DNA of 64,000 nt from Lactobacillus amylovorus DSM 20531 (lineage in GTDB: Bacteria > Bacillota > Bacilli > Lactobacillales > Lactobacillaceae), in NCBI RefSeq assembly GCF_002706375.1, contig NZ_CP017706.1, forward strand, positions 1,674,001 through 1,738,000. Direction: 5' to 3'. Shown here piece by piece: positions 63,828-64,000 of the stretch; the stretch's first letter is position 1; each line of letters opens with the position of its first letter. Under the pieces are notes generated by a model. The model ran no database searches. It had not been told where the DNA came from and worked only from the letters and a program-made list of their open reading frames with translations. Made by a program: the position numbers and the translations under genes.

Positions 63828-64000
63828 GCGTGCTTTTTAAGACTTTTCATGATTAATAAAATTACTGCGGCAATCAAGGCAATGACGATAAACATGATCA
63901 CGGCCTTGATGATACGGCTGCTGTCTAAGTGCAGGATAGAGTCGCCACCGTAGGCGTAAATATAAGCAAATGGGGCAACACCAATGACAATTGGAATGAT
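63815..64000 (-). CDS. TVP38/TMEM64-like membrane protein, C-terminal part (runs off window)
   Basis: The minus strand from 64000 to the stop at 63815 is open for 61 codons. It reads IIPIVIGVAPFAYIYAYGGD, then a transmembrane helix VIMFIVIALIAAVILLIM and a basic end KSLKKHAKKA. The P-F-A-Y-x-Y-A-Y-G segment resembles the re-entrant end of TVP38/DedA (VTT) proteins, thought to move lipids across the membrane. The N-terminus is outside the window. The coding sequence ends inside the ohyA terminator hairpin. Confidence 0.6.
   Translation of the reverse strand: MIPIVIGVAPFAYIYAYGGDSILHLDSSRIIKAVIMFIVIALIAAVILLIMKSLKKHAKKA

Noticed and set aside
1..64000. CRISPR array, prophage or anti-phage island
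   Set aside because: No regularly spaced short repeats, no phage structural or lysis genes and no cas, restriction or toxin-antitoxin modules were seen.

Overview
The window looks like chromosome from an AT-rich, low-GC Gram-positive lactic acid bacterium, most likely Lactobacillus sensu stricto (acidophilus / crispatus / helveticus / amylovorus branch). The reasons are a xylulose-5-P/fructose-6-P phosphoketolase of about 800 aa, a mevalonate-pathway operon, a 591-aa oleate hydratase, T-box control of an amino-acid ABC transporter, ptsHI, an spx-mecA-coiA-yjbH-yjbK-relQ-nadK-rluD block syntenic with the Bacillus yjb region, CIRCE control of clpE, and IS982/IS110 elements. Species assignment is an inference; no search was run.

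Layout. 1-3111 is an insertion-sequence graveyard: the 5' end of an IS110-type recombinase, a complete IS982 element with 24-bp inverted repeats and an 8-bp target duplication, a frameshifted IS110 recombinase, and two tandem diverged copies of a strongly structured noncoding element beside it. 3120-8715 holds uridine kinase, a T-box leader driving a glutamine-type ABC transporter operon, and a putative lipase pair. 8886-16798 holds an orphan sugar-binding lipoprotein, a DUF4931/GalT-like protein, a ribose/nucleoside salvage block (rbsK-rpiA, nucleoside hydrolase-GntR), a HAD phosphatase, and a DeoR regulator with an orphan bacteriocin-immunity-like gene. 17092-21619 is phosphoketolase, a patatin-like protein and a broken CPBP protease gene. 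22168-25908 is a PTS cluster (IIC with two IIB domains, RpiR regulator, membrane protein, IIA) behind a structured leader with a tiny upstream ORF.

26054-43307 is mostly core metabolism: nitroreductase, CNNM-type transporter, hpt, amino-acid permease, a degenerate GH25 protein with a DEAD-box helicase and a PTS IIC, tRNA-Arg(CCT), wecB, gtrA and flavodoxin, map, galU, and thiolase-mvaA-mvaS. 43397-44317 is a surface alpha/beta hydrolase. It is followed by about 440 bp with no gene but with a textbook promoter, a perfect cre box, two folded domains and a terminator, which I interpret as a carbon-controlled noncoding RNA. 44757-53290 holds RlmCD-like methylase, recX, a CBS/CorC protein with prfC, and clpE. 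53777-55776 is ptsHI. 56012-61897 is the spx/mecA/coiA/spxH/CYTH/relQ/nadK/rluD block. The window closes with oleate hydratase behind a palindromic operator and the 3' end of a TVP38-type membrane protein.

How the genes work together: carbon uptake and its control recur (ptsHI, two PTS IIC genes, IIA, cre-like sites, phosphoketolase, pentose salvage). Proteostasis and stress form a second theme (clpE, spx, mecA, the YjbH-type adaptor, RelQ). No CRISPR array, prophage or recognisable anti-phage island was seen. The most novel-looking items are the candidate sRNA at 44356-44710 and the duplicated structured RNA element beside the IS110 recombinase remnant.
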